NCBI RefSeq assembly: GCF_021432065.1
Contig: NZ_CP090364.1
Span: 620,001-684,000 of the forward strand
Reading direction: 5' to 3'
DNA length: 64,000 nt
From: Photobacterium sp. TLY01
GTDB taxonomy: Bacteria; Pseudomonadota; Gammaproteobacteria; Enterobacterales; Vibrionaceae
Shown piece after piece: positions 38,132 to 47,920 of this stretch. The notes below the pieces were generated by a model that saw only the letters and a program-made list of their open reading frames with translations, had not been told where the DNA came from and did not search any database. Position 1 is the stretch's first letter, and every line of letters starts with the position of its first letter. Both the position numbers and the translations under genes were made by a program.

Positions 38132-38172
38132 ACGATCAGGCTGTTTGGCCGCTTCCCTGTCCCCCCCTGAAC

Positions 38173-38199
38173 AAAAAAAGCCCCTTTGCAGGGGCTTTT
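38173..38199 (+). terminator. Bidirectional terminator between rpmJ2 and metQ
   Basis: AAAAGCCCC (38176-38184) and GGGGCTTTT (38191-38199) enclose TTTGCA, with an A7 run before the stem that gives a T7 tail on the minus strand. It can end both the rpmE2 operon and metNIQ. Confidence 0.9.
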
Positions 38200-38235
38200 G
38201 ATATGTTATCTGGCTGATGTGACGAGGCGGATGAA

Positions 38236-39060
38236 TTACCAGCCTTTAACGATGCCACCTTTGAAGATCTCCATCGCAGCATCGTTCACTGCGTCGGACT
38301 GGTATGCCTTGATAAACGTCTGCACGTTTTCGGCATTCACGTTGTCTTCACGGGCAACAATCAGGTTCACATAAGGTGATTCTTTGCCTTCGACAAAGAT
38401 ACCGTCATGATCCGGTGACAGGTCGATCGTGCTGGCATAGGTGTTGTTGATAATGGCCAGTTTGACATCGTCCAGAGAACGCGGCAGCTGCGGCGCTTCC
38501 AGCTCAACAATCTCCAGGTTCTTTGGATTTTCAACGATATCCAGCACAGTGGCTGTCAGGCCTGCGCCTTCTTTCAGTTTGATCAGACCTTGTTGTTGCA
38601 GCAGCAGCAGTGAGCGGCCCAGGTTGGTTGGATCGTTTGGTACTGCGATTTGATCGCCGTCTTGCAGTTCATCGATAGAAGCGATTTTGCTTGAGTAGGC
38701 GGCAATCGGGTAGACGAAGGTGTTACCGGCAATCGCGAATTTGTAGCCACGGTCTTTCATTTGCTGATCCAGATAAGGTTTATGCTGGAAAGCGTTCACG
38801 TCGATTGAGCCTTCTTCCAGCGCCGCGTTTGGCGACACATAGTCGGTGAAAGTGATCAGCTCAACGTCCAGACCATATTTGTCTTTGGCTTCTTTGGCGG
38901 CCACTTCAGCTACTTGCGCTTCAGCGCCGGCCATCACACCTACTTTGATTTTGCTGTTGTCAACGGCAGCGGTTGGTTCTTGTTTCTCACCACAGCCGGT
39001 CAGTGCCAACGCTGAGGCCAGACCCGCGACTGCAAAGAAATGTTTAATATTCAGAGCCAT
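38236..39060 (-). CDS. metQ: Methionine ABC transporter substrate-binding lipoprotein
   Basis: MetQ captures methionine for the MetNI importer. The 274-residue precursor has a lipoprotein signal with lipobox LTGC (cysteine near residue 23), then the NlpA-family domain: IKVGVMAGAEAQV, FTDYVSPNAALEEGSIDVNAFQHKPYL, and AVPNDPTNLGRSLLLLQ. It is the third gene of metN-metI-metQ, 123 bp after metI, with AGGAGA before its ATG. Confidence 0.96.
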   Translation of the reverse strand: MALNIKHFFAVAGLASALALTGCGEKQEPTAAVDNSKIKVGVMAGAEAQVAEVAAKEAKDKYGLDVELITFTDYVSPNAALEEGSIDVNAFQHKPYLDQQMKDRGYKFAIAGNTFVYPIAAYSSKIASIDELQDGDQIAVPNDPTNLGRSLLLLQQQGLIKLKEGAGLTATVLDIVENPKNLEIVELEAPQLPRSLDDVKLAIINNTYASTIDLSPDHDGIFVEGKESPYVNLIVAREDNVNAENVQTFIKAYQSDAVNDAAMEIFKGGIVKGW

Positions 39061-39183
39061 TGTACTTCTCCTATTGTTCAGGGAATCCCTGTACTTTGTT
39101 GTCGTTGTATTGCTGTAACTTATCGGTTTCGCCGGAAAGCCATGTCCGGCGAATGTGAGTTTTCTGTTGTGTTCCCGTCAAAC

Positions 39184-39870
39184 TTATCTGTGGTCAACGC
39201 GGCGGACCAGATGATCCCCGGCAGACTGAATCAGCTGCACTAAAATGACCAGCATAATCACGGTGATCATCATGACAGTGCCGTCAAATCGCTGATAACC
39301 ATAGCGAATACCGACATCACCTAAACCACCGCCGCCGACTGTACCTGCCATGGCCGAGTAGCTAACCAGAGTGACCAGGGTGATGGTCACAGCATTAATA
39401 ATGCCCGGCAGCGCTTCTGGCAGCAGCACCTTGCGAATGATTTGCACCGGTGTGGCGCCCATAGCCTGCGCAGCTTCCACCAGGCCGCTGGGCACTTCGA
39501 GCAGTGCGCCTTCGACTAAGCGCGCAATAAAAGGAATGGCGCCGACTGTCAGTGGCACGATGGCCGCCGCTGTCCCGATAGAGCTGCCTACCACAAAGCG
39601 GGTGAACGGAATAATGGCGACCAGCAGAATAATAAATGGGATCGAGCGACCGATATTGACGATGCCACCCAGCACTTTATTGAATCCCGGATTGGCCAGC
39701 AGGCCGTTCGGTTTGGTCAGGTGCAAAGCGACACCCACAGGAATACCAATCGCAAAACCAATCAGGCCGGATGCGAAGACCATCATCAGGGTTTCGCCTA
39801 AAGCGTCCGTCAGCAGACCAATCAGGCGTTCGTTGGTTTGCCACCAGGTGGCGATAGAATCAAGCAACAT
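39184..39870 (-). CDS. metI: Methionine ABC transporter permease
   Basis: A 228-residue inner-membrane protein with five or six helices and the permease EAA-type loop [27 protein letters not shown]. It pairs with MetN to import methionine. Its start overlaps the end of metN by 11 bases, which implies coupled translation. Confidence 0.95.
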   Translation of the reverse strand: MLLDSIATWWQTNERLIGLLTDALGETLMMVFASGLIGFAIGIPVGVALHLTKPNGLLANPGFNKVLGGIVNIGRSIPFIILLVAIIPFTRFVVGSSIGTAAAIVPLTVGAIPFIARLVEGALLEVPSGLVEAAQAMGATPVQIIRKVLLPEALPGIINAVTITLVTLVSYSAMAGTVGGGGLGDVGIRYGYQRFDGTVMMITVIMLVILVQLIQSAGDHLVRRVDHR

Positions 39871-40894
39871 AACCCAGCACCTCTACATTTACTTTGTGTT
39901 CGCGAAGGAAAGCGATGGTTTGTTGTGTCGCTTCTTCAGAGCCAAAAAATTCTGCCAGCATCAGGCCGAACTTCACACCGCCTGCATAATCCATGTCGGC
40001 ACTCAGAATGTTGGCATCAATCCCGAATTGGCGGGATGCCTGACTGAGCAGTGGTGCATCCACAGAAGCGCCTGTGAACTCCAGCCGTATCAGAGGATAG
40101 TTGCTCTCTGTGCGCTCGGTTTCCAGCCGGGCTTGATAATCTGCCGGTATCGACAGATCTAAAGTAGAACGGATAAATTCTCGTGCCAGTTCTGTTTTCG
40201 GGTGGGCAAAGATATCTCCCACCGGACCTTTCTCGACCAGCTCGCCGTTGCCGATGATGGCCACTTCGGAGCAGATGCTTTTCACCACATTCATCTCATG
40301 GGTGATCAACAAAATGGTCAGGTTCAGTTTGTGATTGATTTCTTTCAGCAATTCAAGAATGGACTGAGTGGTGGCCGGATCCAGGGCGCTGGTGGCTTCG
40401 TCACACAGCAGGACTTTCGGATCAGAGGCCAGCGCACGGGCGATCGCCACGCGCTGTTTTTGTCCGCCGCTGAGATTAGACGGGTAGGACTGGTGCTTGT
40501 CTGCCAACCCAACCAGATTGAGCAATTCAGTCACTTTGCGTTTGATTTCCGCTTTTTCCGTGCCGGCCAGTTCCAGCGGCAGCGCGACGTTGTCGAACAC
40601 GGTACGAGACGAGAGCAGGTTAAAGTGCTGGAAAATCATGCCGATTTTACGGCGAGCCAGTGTCAACTCCTGATTTGAGAGCTGAGTCAGATCGATACCA
40701 TCAACAATGATATGCCCTGAGGTGGGCTTCTCAAGCAGGTTAACGCAACGTATCAGGGTACTTTTTCCTGCACCGGACGCACCGATGACACCAAAAATTG
40801 TGCCTTGCTCGATCCTGAGATTGATATCGCGTAAGGCGTGGATGTCTTTATCCCCGACCTTGAAGGTTTTATTGACCCTGTTGATCTCTATCAT
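39860..40894 (-). CDS. metN: Methionine ABC transporter ATP-binding protein
   Basis: A 344-residue ABC ATPase: Walker [12 protein letters not shown], signature [15 protein letters not shown], Walker [14 protein letters not shown]-loop ITHEMNVV. The C-terminal 90 residues ([21 protein letters not shown] onward) are the NIL domain, which binds methionine and inhibits transport when the cell is replete. First gene of the operon, preceded by a leader of about 155 nt and a MetJ-type promoter. Confidence 0.97.
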   Translation of the reverse strand: MIEINRVNKTFKVGDKDIHALRDINLRIEQGTIFGVIGASGAGKSTLIRCVNLLEKPTSGHIIVDGIDLTQLSNQELTLARRKIGMIFQHFNLLSSRTVFDNVALPLELAGTEKAEIKRKVTELLNLVGLADKHQSYPSNLSGGQKQRVAIARALASDPKVLLCDEATSALDPATTQSILELLKEINHKLNLTILLITHEMNVVKSICSEVAIIGNGELVEKGPVGDIFAHPKTELAREFIRSTLDLSIPADYQARLETERTESNYPLIRLEFTGASVDAPLLSQASRQFGIDANILSADMDYAGGVKFGLMLAEFFGSEEATQQTIAFLREHKVNVEVLGYVA

Positions 40895-41057
40895 GCTGTG
40901 TCCTGCTACTGCTTTTTTAACTTGCTTGCTGTGTTGTAAACCAGCATAGCTTTATGGTCGTCATTTCGCCTAAATTAGTATTTTTGTGTGTGGTTTAGGC
41001 GATAGACCTTGTCATCTTCTTGTGTTGCCGGAATATTTCCGTGTCATCTGTTGTGGG

Positions 41058-41086
41058 ATGCTAGGGTGTCTAGATGGCTAAGTCAA
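41058..41086 (-). promoter_or_regulatory. metN promoter
   Basis: On the minus strand TTGACT (41081-41086) and TAGCAT (41058-41063) are exactly 17 bp apart. MetJ-like boxes fill the spacer and lie just upstream of the -35. The 40895-41236 gap also contains a hairpin in the metN leader and the start region of gmhB. Confidence 0.6.
41065..41080 (-). promoter_or_regulatory. MetJ boxes within the metN promoter spacer
   Basis: On the plus strand GGTGTCTAGATGGCTA reads as two adjoining 8-mers similar to the MetJ unit AGACGTCT (GGGTGTCT, taking one further base, and AGATGGCT, 6 of 8). The site fills the spacer between -35 and -10. Confidence 0.55.
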
Positions 41087-41095
41087 TAGATATTT

Positions 41096-41111
41096 TTACG
41101 TCTAGACGGCC
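41096..41111 (-). promoter_or_regulatory. MetJ boxes upstream of the metN -35
   Basis: TTACGTCTAGACGGCC contains two adjoining MetJ-like units, TTACGTCT and AGACGGCC, each matching AGACGTCT at six of eight positions. With the spacer site this makes four units around one promoter, as expected for cooperative MetJ binding. Confidence 0.65.
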
Positions 41112-41236
41112 AAATGAAAAAACTCTGATGTTCAGCCGGAAAAGTGTCAGCCCGTCTGCCTGAGGATAAAGAGATGATTCCGCGTGTCAGCCATGCCATA
41201 ATTTAGCGAATTTGATTTCTATCTTTAGGTGATCGC

Positions 41237-41794
41237 TTGGCTAAGCCTGCTGTGTTTATTGATCGTGACGGCGTCATTAACGTTGATCACGGCTATGTCC
41301 ATACTGTCGACGACTTTGACTATATCGAAGGGGTGTTTGACGCCTGTAAGAAACTGAAAGCACAGGGCTACCTTCTGGTGCTGGTGACCAATCAGGCCGG
41401 TATTGCCAGAGGTATGTATACCGAAGATGAATTTCTGACCCTGACAGAGTGGATGGACTGGAATTTTGTCGATAACGGTGTCGAATTTGACGGCATCTAT
41501 TACTGCCCGCATCACCCGACAGAAGGAAAGGGCGACTATCTGCAAGATTGTGATTGCCGCAAGCCAAAGCCAGGCATGTTCATTTCAGCCCGGGATTTCC
41601 TGAAAATCGATATGGCTCGCTCTGTGATGATTGGTGATAAAACCGATGATATGACAGCGGCGAAAGCGGCTGAAGTCGGCACCCGGATTCTGGTGCGTAC
41701 CGGTAAGCCAGTCACGCCGGAAGGGGAGGCACTGGCATCGGTGGTGCTCGACAGCGTCGCGGATGTACCGGCCTGGCTAGCCGCCAACAAATAG
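41237..41794 (+). CDS. gmhB: D-glycero-beta-D-manno-heptose 1,7-bisphosphate 7-phosphatase
   Basis: GmhB removes the 7-phosphate in ADP-heptose synthesis for the LPS core. The 185-residue HAD phosphatase starts with the nucleophile motif [14 protein letters not shown], has [10 protein letters not shown], the zinc-binding cysteines in [11 protein letters not shown] and [12 protein letters not shown], and the last motif [15 protein letters not shown]. The start is TTG 41237 with AGGTGA upstream. It is divergent from metN, as in E. coli. Confidence 0.96.
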   Translation: MAKPAVFIDRDGVINVDHGYVHTVDDFDYIEGVFDACKKLKAQGYLLVLVTNQAGIARGMYTEDEFLTLTEWMDWNFVDNGVEFDGIYYCPHHPTEGKGDYLQDCDCRKPKPGMFISARDFLKIDMARSVMIGDKTDDMTAAKAAEVGTRILVRTGKPVTPEGEALASVVLDSVADVPAWLAANK

Positions 41795-41815
41795 TTATCC
41801 GGCACTGCAACGTTC

Positions 41816-41853
41816 AAAAAAACAGACACGCTCAAAACGTGTCTGTTTTTTTA
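41816..41853 (+). terminator. Terminator after gmhB
   Basis: AACAGACACG (41821-41830) pairs with CGTGTCTGTT (41838-41847), with T6 to 41852 and an A run in front. The following 41854-42062 gap holds a TATACT element (42010-42015) that may be the -10 of the next operon; its -35 is poor. Confidence 0.92.
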
Positions 41854-42062
41854 TATCCTGAGATTGATCACCCGATGGCCTGCCTGATGGGCAAGACTAT
41901 CAGGACAGTATTTTCCCTCTGACGCAAGGGTAAATATAACTTCATGTTTTTATTGTCAAAGAGTGAGCTGGCTGCTGTTTGGATCATCATTAGTGACTCA
42001 ACCAACTGCTATACTCACTACACCAAGGAACAGGATGACAATGACAGGAGTCATTTCGCTTC

Positions 42063-43088
42063 ATGCTTTCATACTTTTTGCGCCGTTTGGCGCTGGTCAT
42101 TCCCACTTTTATCGGCATTACGGTTCTGATTTTTGCCCTTACCCGTTTTGTGCCGGGCGGACCGGTCGAACGGATGCTGGCCAATATTCAGGCGCAGCAA
42201 AGTATGTCTATGTCCCCGTCCATGGCAGGGGAAAGCAATGCGCTGTCAGAAGATCAACTGGCCGAGCTCAATGCGTTCTACGGATTAGACAAGCCGGTAT
42301 TTGAAGCCTATTCCGAGTGGCTGATGAAAATGCTGCATCTGGACTTCGGGCTGTCGACCCGTTACTACGAACCGGTTTGGGACATGATCATGGACAGGTT
42401 GCCTGTGTCCATGTTCTACGGTGGCGTGACCTTTTTTCTCAGTTATTTTATTTCGATTCCTCTGGGATATTACAAAGCCCTAAAACACGGCAGCGGCTTT
42501 GACTCCGGGTCATCAATTCTGATTTTTGTCGGTTATGCCTTGCCGGGTTATGTGGTTGGGGTGATGTTGATTACGCTGTTCAGCTATCACCTGGAATGGT
42601 TTCCAATGGGGGGCTTTGTCAGCGACGACTTCGATGACTATGAATCATTCTGGCAGCAGGCAAAAGACATCCTCTGGCATGCCTGCCTGCCGCTGATCTG
42701 TTATTTGATTGGCGATTTTGCCACCCTCACAATGACAATGAAAAACAACATGATGGAAACGCTGTCAGCGGATTATATCCGTACCGCAATTGCCAAAGGG
42801 TTGCCATTTACAACCGCGGTTCGCCGCCATGCACTGCGCAATAGTCTGATTCCTATTGCCAGCCATTTTGGGAACTCTTTACTGTTCTTTATGACCGGAT
42901 CTTTTCTGATTGAGGTGATATTCAACATTGATGGTATCGGTCTGCTGGGATATGAATCCATCATTGAGCGGGATTATCCGGTGGTGATGGGAATCGTCGC
43001 GATTAATGCTGTGTTACTGATGCTGGGCAATATCATATCCGATGCGTGTGTTGCCATGATTGACCCCCGAGTGAGATTCGGAGCCTGA
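42063..43088 (+). CDS. Peptide ABC transporter permease (YejB/DppB type)
   Basis: A 341-residue inner-membrane permease with six helices: the N-terminal LRRLALVIPTFIGITVLIFALTRFVPGGP is characteristic of the DppB/OppB group, and the cytoplasmic EAA loop is in DYIRTAIAKGLPFTTAVRRHALRNSLIP. It is closest in layout to YejB. First gene of a five-gene operon; the next permease starts one base after its stop. Substrates of this group are oligopeptides or similar compounds; the exact one is unknown. Confidence 0.93.
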   Translation: MLSYFLRRLALVIPTFIGITVLIFALTRFVPGGPVERMLANIQAQQSMSMSPSMAGESNALSEDQLAELNAFYGLDKPVFEAYSEWLMKMLHLDFGLSTRYYEPVWDMIMDRLPVSMFYGGVTFFLSYFISIPLGYYKALKHGSGFDSGSSILIFVGYALPGYVVGVMLITLFSYHLEWFPMGGFVSDDFDDYESFWQQAKDILWHACLPLICYLIGDFATLTMTMKNNMMETLSADYIRTAIAKGLPFTTAVRRHALRNSLIPIASHFGNSLLFFMTGSFLIEVIFNIDGIGLLGYESIIERDYPVVMGIVAINAVLLMLGNIISDACVAMIDPRVRFGA

Positions 43089-43089
43089 G

Positions 43090-44133
43090 ATGCTGACCCT
43101 GAGCCCGCTGACAAAAAAGAAAATCCAGCGTTTTAAAGCGATCAAGCGTGGCTACTGGTCACTGATCATCTTATCCGTACTACTGGTGCTATCCTTGTTT
43201 GCTGAGTTTTTGATTAACAGCAAAGCGCTGATCGTCAAATATCAGGGGGAGTACTATTTTCCGGTTGTCAGTGATGTGTTGCCGGGGACTCAGTTCGGCC
43301 AGGTGTACCAAAGCGAGGCACAGTACCGGGAATTACAGCAGGCCTTTGCACAAAGCGAGACAGATAATTTCGTGCTGATGCCGCTCGTGCCCTGGAACCC
43401 CTATGAGCAGGATTTTAGCGGTGATTTTCCTCCCACCGCGCCGGACGCCGAGTCCCGGCATTATCTTGGCACCGATACCATAGGGCGGGATATTTTAGCC
43501 CGGCTGGTGTACGGGTTTCGGATTACGATGGGGTTTGCCTTGCTGACCATGGCCATTTCCTATGCCATCGGTACAGCCGTCGGTTGCGCGATGGGCTTTT
43601 GGGGCGGCAAGTTTGACTTGCTGGTTCAGCGCTTTATCGAAATCTGGTCCATGGTGCCTTTTCTCTACGTCATCATGATCCTTGTCTCGATTACCCAGCC
43701 TTCGTTTACGTTGTTTGTCGCCATCAATGTTTTGTTCGGCTGGATGGGGATGACCTGGTACATGCGCACCATGACCTACAAAGAAGTGGCCCGGGATTAT
43801 GTGATGGCCGCCAAGGCGCTGGGCGCCTCAAACTGGCGGATTCTTTACGCCCACATTTTGCCCAATGTCATGGTGATGATCGTGACATTGGCCCCATTTA
43901 CCATCGCGGCTAATATTACGGCGTTAACCGCACTGGATTATTTAGGCTTGGGCTTAATGCCGCCGACACCCAGTTGGGGAGATTTACTGCAGCAGGGAAA
44001 ATCGAATTTAGGGGCGCCCTGGATAGTCATGACCGTGGTGACGGCCATCGTGCTGGTCCTGGTGATGGTGACCTTTATTGGCGAGAGTGTACGCGCGGCT
44101 TTCGATCCGAAAAAATTTACCCGTTATAGTTAA
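43090..44133 (+). CDS. Peptide ABC transporter permease (YejE/DppC type)
   Basis: A 347-residue permease. One N-terminal helix (residues 20-40) is followed by a long periplasmic segment (about residues 45-130) with the YejE-like AEFLINSKALIVKYQGEYYFPV, then HYLGTDTIGRDILARLVYGFRI and five more helices with the EAA loop DYVMAAKALGASNWRILYAHILPN. It starts one base after the first permease and should form the heterodimeric channel with it. Confidence 0.93.
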   Translation: MLTLSPLTKKKIQRFKAIKRGYWSLIILSVLLVLSLFAEFLINSKALIVKYQGEYYFPVVSDVLPGTQFGQVYQSEAQYRELQQAFAQSETDNFVLMPLVPWNPYEQDFSGDFPPTAPDAESRHYLGTDTIGRDILARLVYGFRITMGFALLTMAISYAIGTAVGCAMGFWGGKFDLLVQRFIEIWSMVPFLYVIMILVSITQPSFTLFVAINVLFGWMGMTWYMRTMTYKEVARDYVMAAKALGASNWRILYAHILPNVMVMIVTLAPFTIAANITALTALDYLGLGLMPPTPSWGDLLQQGKSNLGAPWIVMTVVTAIVLVLVMVTFIGESVRAAFDPKKFTRYS

Positions 44134-44166
44134 TAAAGACGTGTCGCCAGATAACAAGGATGTACC

Positions 44167-45999
44167 ATGAGAAAAATACTGAACATATTCGCTTTTGGAG
44201 TCATCACACTTGGTTGTTTACCGGCATGGTCTGCCGAGTTGCCGGTTGGCTTGAAGTGGGAGTCCAATCTGCATGAGCCGCGTTTTGCCTCACCACAAGC
44301 CAAATTCGGTGGCACCTTCAATACCTATATTGAAAGTTTTCCGCAGACCTTTCGTATCGTCGGACCGGATTCCAACGGCCGATTCCGTACCTGGTTGCTC
44401 GACAGTCGCCCCGCCGCGGTGACCCGTCACCCGGATACCAAGGCCTGGATCCCGGATATCGCCACCGAATGGGCTTATGGCAATGACGACAAAACCGTCT
44501 ATTTTCGGATTAACCCTAACGCCAGATGGTCTGATGGCAAGCCGATTACTGCAGATGATTTCACCTATGTGCTGACGTTTATGCGCTCCAAAGACATCGT
44601 CGCACCCTGGTATAACACCTTTTATACCCAGCAGATTGCCGATGTCATCAAATACGATGATCATACCTTTGCTGTGGTTTCGGCAGAAAAACGCAATAAA
44701 GAAGAGTTAATGCTGTACACCAATCTGCAGCCTCGTCCGGCTCATTTCTATCAACCGAAAGTCGATAAAAACAAGGATGGAGTAGAAGATAACTTTGTTC
44801 GCTATTACAACTTTAAAGCTGAGCCGTCCGCCGGACCGTATTACATTGACGATATCAAAAAAGGCAAGTCGATCACCTTCAAACATGTCGGCAAAGACTG
44901 GTGGGGATACTCAAACCCCTATTATCTGTATCGCTATAATGTCGAGAAAATTCGCGTCAAAGTGATACGTGACAAAGACATTGCCCGTCAGCACTTTGAA
45001 AAAGGCAATCTGGACTCCTTCTGGCTGGACACCCCAGAGCTGTGGCGCGAGAAGTCGGATACCCCCAATTTTGAGCATGGTTATATCCATAAATTCTGGG
45101 GATATAATCAGGTCCCTATGGGCGCGGGTGGATTGTGGATCAATACCGCCAAGCCATTGCTGGGGAATCTGGATATCCGTAAAGGTCTGGCATTCGCCAC
45201 AGATTTTGATGGCCTGATTGAGAAAGTCTTACGAGGTGATGTCATCAGAAAACCCAATCCCATGGGGGTCGGGCATGGTGATTACACTAACAGCGAGCTG
45301 AAAGCGCCGCCGTTTGACCCGGATACCGCGATTGCGTATTTTACACAAGCGGGTTTCGGAAACATTGGCCCGGACGGTATTCGGGTTAATAATAAAGGGC
45401 AGCGCCTTTCATTTGCCATCACCTACAGCTATGGCTATTTGACCCCACAAGTGGCTTACCTGAAAGAGCAGGCCAAACTGGCTGGGCTCGAATATACCCT
45501 GAATCTGATCGACGGCTCATCGGCATTTAAATATGTGCTGGAGAAAAAACACGAGCTCTCTTTCCACTCCATGGGCACCAGCGAAATCCCCCAATACTGG
45601 GAGTATTTCTACTCTGAAAACGCCAATAAACCGCAGAATAATAACTTCACCAATTACAGCACTCCTGAATTAGATCAGCTGATCCTGGCCTATCGCTCCG
45701 AATTTGACTTGAATAAAAAGAAAGCACTCGCCAAGCAAATACAGGCCATTGTGGATCAAGCCAGCGTCATTATTCCCGGTTACATGCGCCCTTATGCCCG
45801 CGAAGCTTACTGGCGCTGGCTGCAGATACCGCAACCGGCGATGACAAAGTCCACTGAGTTTCTTTTCCCGTCGGGTACCTTCCGGGATCTGGGCACCTAT
45901 TGGATTGATGATTCGCTGAAGCGAGAAACGAAAGCGGCGATGAAGTCAGGCAAAACTTTCGAGCCCGTCACCATTATGGAAGAGGCCTACAAGCTGTAA
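44167..45999 (+). CDS. Periplasmic peptide-binding protein (YejA-like, SBP family 5)
   Basis: A 610-residue precursor with a signal peptide ending near AWSA (residue 23). The family-5 solute-binding pattern is visible in IATEWAYGNDDKTVYFRINPNARWSDGKPITADDFTY and GPYYIDDIKKG. Length and sequence style are those of YejA rather than the shorter DppA. A DKNKDGVED loop (residues 200-208) resembles an EF-hand calcium loop. It lies third in the operon between permeases and ATPases. Confidence 0.93.
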   Translation: MRKILNIFAFGVITLGCLPAWSAELPVGLKWESNLHEPRFASPQAKFGGTFNTYIESFPQTFRIVGPDSNGRFRTWLLDSRPAAVTRHPDTKAWIPDIATEWAYGNDDKTVYFRINPNARWSDGKPITADDFTYVLTFMRSKDIVAPWYNTFYTQQIADVIKYDDHTFAVVSAEKRNKEELMLYTNLQPRPAHFYQPKVDKNKDGVEDNFVRYYNFKAEPSAGPYYIDDIKKGKSITFKHVGKDWWGYSNPYYLYRYNVEKIRVKVIRDKDIARQHFEKGNLDSFWLDTPELWREKSDTPNFEHGYIHKFWGYNQVPMGAGGLWINTAKPLLGNLDIRKGLAFATDFDGLIEKVLRGDVIRKPNPMGVGHGDYTNSELKAPPFDPDTAIAYFTQAGFGNIGPDGIRVNNKGQRLSFAITYSYGYLTPQVAYLKEQAKLAGLEYTLNLIDGSSAFKYVLEKKHELSFHSMGTSEIPQYWEYFYSENANKPQNNNFTNYSTPELDQLILAYRSEFDLNKKKALAKQIQAIVDQASVIIPGYMRPYAREAYWRWLQIPQPAMTKSTEFLFPSGTFRDLGTYWIDDSLKRETKAAMKSGKTFEPVTIMEEAYKL

Positions 46000-46015
46000 G
46001 CGGGGGAAAGGCGAG

Positions 46016-46885
46016 ATGAACGACCATCAGGTTATTCTGCAGGTAAAAGATCTGGAAACTGAGTTTTGCACAGATGACGGTGTGGAGAAGGTACTGCACG
46101 GCGTATCATTTGATGTCAAAAAAGGCCGTACCCTCGGACTGGTCGGCGAGTCCGGATCTGGAAAAAGCGTGACGGCCATGTCTGTCATGGGCCTGCTGCC
46201 AAAGCCTTATGGCCGGGTAACCAAGGGGAAAGTGCTGTACCGCAACACCAACTTGCTTGAACTGTCCGCCCGGGAGATGTGTGCCATGCGTGGCGATCGC
46301 ATATCCATGATCTTTCAGGACCCGATGACAGCACTCAATCCTGTGTACACCATAGGTAAACAGCTCAATGAAGTGCTGGCGCTTCATCGTCCGGAACTGA
46401 GCAAAAAGGAACGTAACCGTTATTCACTGGACATGCTGAAAAAAGTGCAGATACCCATGGCTGAAAAACGTCTGCACGAATATCCGCACAGCTTGTCCGG
46501 TGGCATGCGGCAAAGGGTGATGATTGCCATGGCGCTGGCCTGCAAGCCAGACATCCTGATCTGTGATGAGCCGACAACGGCGCTGGATGTCACGATCCAG
46601 GCCGAAATCCTGAAATTGATGCAGGCACTGCAGGATGAAACCCAAATGGCGATGATCTTTATTACCCATGATTTGGGCGTCGTGGCGGAAATTTGTGATG
46701 ATGTGGCTGTGATGTATGGCGGTAAAGTGCTGGAAACGGCCGACGTGTTTGCGTTGTTCGACCATCCCAAGCATCCCTACACCCAACGGCTGTTAGGATT
46801 GATGCCCAGCGCTGAACGTCCAAGCAAACAAATGATTCCCCTTGAACCTATCGATCCATCCAGGTTTCCGGAATTTGGGGAATAG
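46016..46885 (+). CDS. Peptide ABC transporter ATP-binding protein (DppD/OppD type)
   Basis: A 289-residue ATPase: Walker A GESGSGKSVTAMSVMG, signature LSGGMRQRVMIAMALA, Walker B ILICDEPTTALDVTIQAEIL, H-loop FITHDLGVVAEICDDVAVMYGG. The C-terminal HPYTQRLLGLMPS region belongs to the oligopeptide family; the cysteine-rich Fe-S loop of some DppD proteins is not apparent. It starts 16 bases after the binding-protein gene. Confidence 0.94.
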   Translation: MNDHQVILQVKDLETEFCTDDGVEKVLHGVSFDVKKGRTLGLVGESGSGKSVTAMSVMGLLPKPYGRVTKGKVLYRNTNLLELSAREMCAMRGDRISMIFQDPMTALNPVYTIGKQLNEVLALHRPELSKKERNRYSLDMLKKVQIPMAEKRLHEYPHSLSGGMRQRVMIAMALACKPDILICDEPTTALDVTIQAEILKLMQALQDETQMAMIFITHDLGVVAEICDDVAVMYGGKVLETADVFALFDHPKHPYTQRLLGLMPSAERPSKQMIPLEPIDPSRFPEFGE

Positions 46886-46917
46886 AGTGGCAACTGCGTC
46901 AAGGAACGGGTGTTTTC

Positions 46918-47736
46918 ATGGATGACATTTTGCGTATTGAGAACCTGAAGCAGCACTTTGTTTCAGGAAAAGGGATATTCAAAAAGGGCTACACAGTGAA
47001 AGCTGTTGATGGTGTTTCTTTTTCAATCAGAAGAGGAGAAACCTTAGGGCTGGTTGGTGAATCTGGTTGCGGTAAAAGTACACTGGGCCGAACCATTCTG
47101 AAGCTGTATGAGCCGACAGAAGGCAACATCTTTTTTGACGGTAAGGATATTACGCATTTGTCTCCTCGCCAGATGCGCCCGCTTCGAAAAGAGATGCAGA
47201 TTGTGTTTCAGGATCCGCTGGAATCGCTGAATCAGCGACATACAGTCGGCATGATTCTGGAAGAGCCATTTATTATCCATAATGTAGGAACACCATCTGA
47301 GCGTAAGCAATGGGTACTAGAGTTACTCAAAAAAGTCGATTTACCTGCCACGGCTGTCAACCGCTATCCTCACGAGTTTTCTGGCGGGCAGCGTCAGCGA
47401 ATTGGTATTGCACGAGCGATTGCGCTCAAACCGAAACTGTTAATCTGTGATGAATCCGTCTCTGCCCTGGATGTCTCTGTCCAGGCGCAGATACTGAATT
47501 TGTTACTGGCGCTGCAGCAGGAGATGAAACTCACCGTCATTTTTATTTCTCACGACTTGTCAGTCGTAAAGCATGTGTCAGACAGAGTCGCTGTGATGTA
47601 CTACGGCAAACTTGTTGAGATAGGAACGGCTGATGAGATTTATCATGCGCCGAAAGCGGATTATACGAAAACCTTATTAGCAGCGATCCCTATCAGCCAT
47701 CCATCGCAACGGAAAAGACCTGCAACACCACAGTAA
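46918..47736 (+). CDS. Peptide ABC transporter ATP-binding protein (DppF/OppF type)
   Basis: A 272-residue ATPase: Walker [24 protein letters not shown], signature [16 protein letters not shown], Walker [25 protein letters not shown]-loop [22 protein letters not shown]. Note SVSALD where most carry PVSALD or PTSALD. It closes the operon. E. coli YejF fuses both ATPases in one chain; here they are separate, as in Dpp and Opp. Confidence 0.94.
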   Translation: MDDILRIENLKQHFVSGKGIFKKGYTVKAVDGVSFSIRRGETLGLVGESGCGKSTLGRTILKLYEPTEGNIFFDGKDITHLSPRQMRPLRKEMQIVFQDPLESLNQRHTVGMILEEPFIIHNVGTPSERKQWVLELLKKVDLPATAVNRYPHEFSGGQRQRIGIARAIALKPKLLICDESVSALDVSVQAQILNLLLALQQEMKLTVIFISHDLSVVKHVSDRVAVMYYGKLVEIGTADEIYHAPKADYTKTLLAAIPISHPSQRKRPATPQ

Positions 47737-47810
47737 TTTCCTTTTAAGACAGATGAAATGTGCTGTTTTTAGGCGGTATGTTTTGGTGTTGTTTAAAAAA
47801 TAGACCAACG

Positions 47811-47866
47811 AAATAAAATTCAAAAAAAACTATTGCGCTGTAAGAGCATCTCTCTATAATGCGCCC
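47811..47866 (+). promoter_or_regulatory. rRNA operon P1-type promoter with UP element
   Basis: An A/T-rich UP-like tract (47811-47832) runs into TTGCGC (47833-47838), a 16-bp spacer and a perfect TATAAT (47855-47860), followed by the GC-rich discriminator GCGCCC. This is the layout of ppGpp- and DksA-sensitive rrn P1 promoters. The rest of 47737-48105 is leader with boxA and processing hairpins; no gene is visible. Confidence 0.85.
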
Positions 47867-47907
47867 TCGTTGTCACGATAAACCGCACGGCTTAACGAGA
47901 TAACAAA

Positions 47908-47920
47908 ACGTTCTTTAACA
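47908..47920 (+). promoter_or_regulatory. boxA antitermination site in the rrn leader
   Basis: ACGTTCTTTAACA matches the TGCTCTTTAACA boxA core at which Nus factors assemble the antitermination complex. A second boxA precedes the 23S gene. Confidence 0.7.

Noticed and set aside
40895..41236. Possible SAM riboswitch before metN
   Set aside because: I saw no conserved SAM-I, II or III core; MetJ-like boxes around a good promoter explain methionine control in this group.
41944..42129. Small plus-strand frame before the ABC permease
   Set aside because: It overlaps the permease start in another frame, has no ribosome site and no family resemblance.
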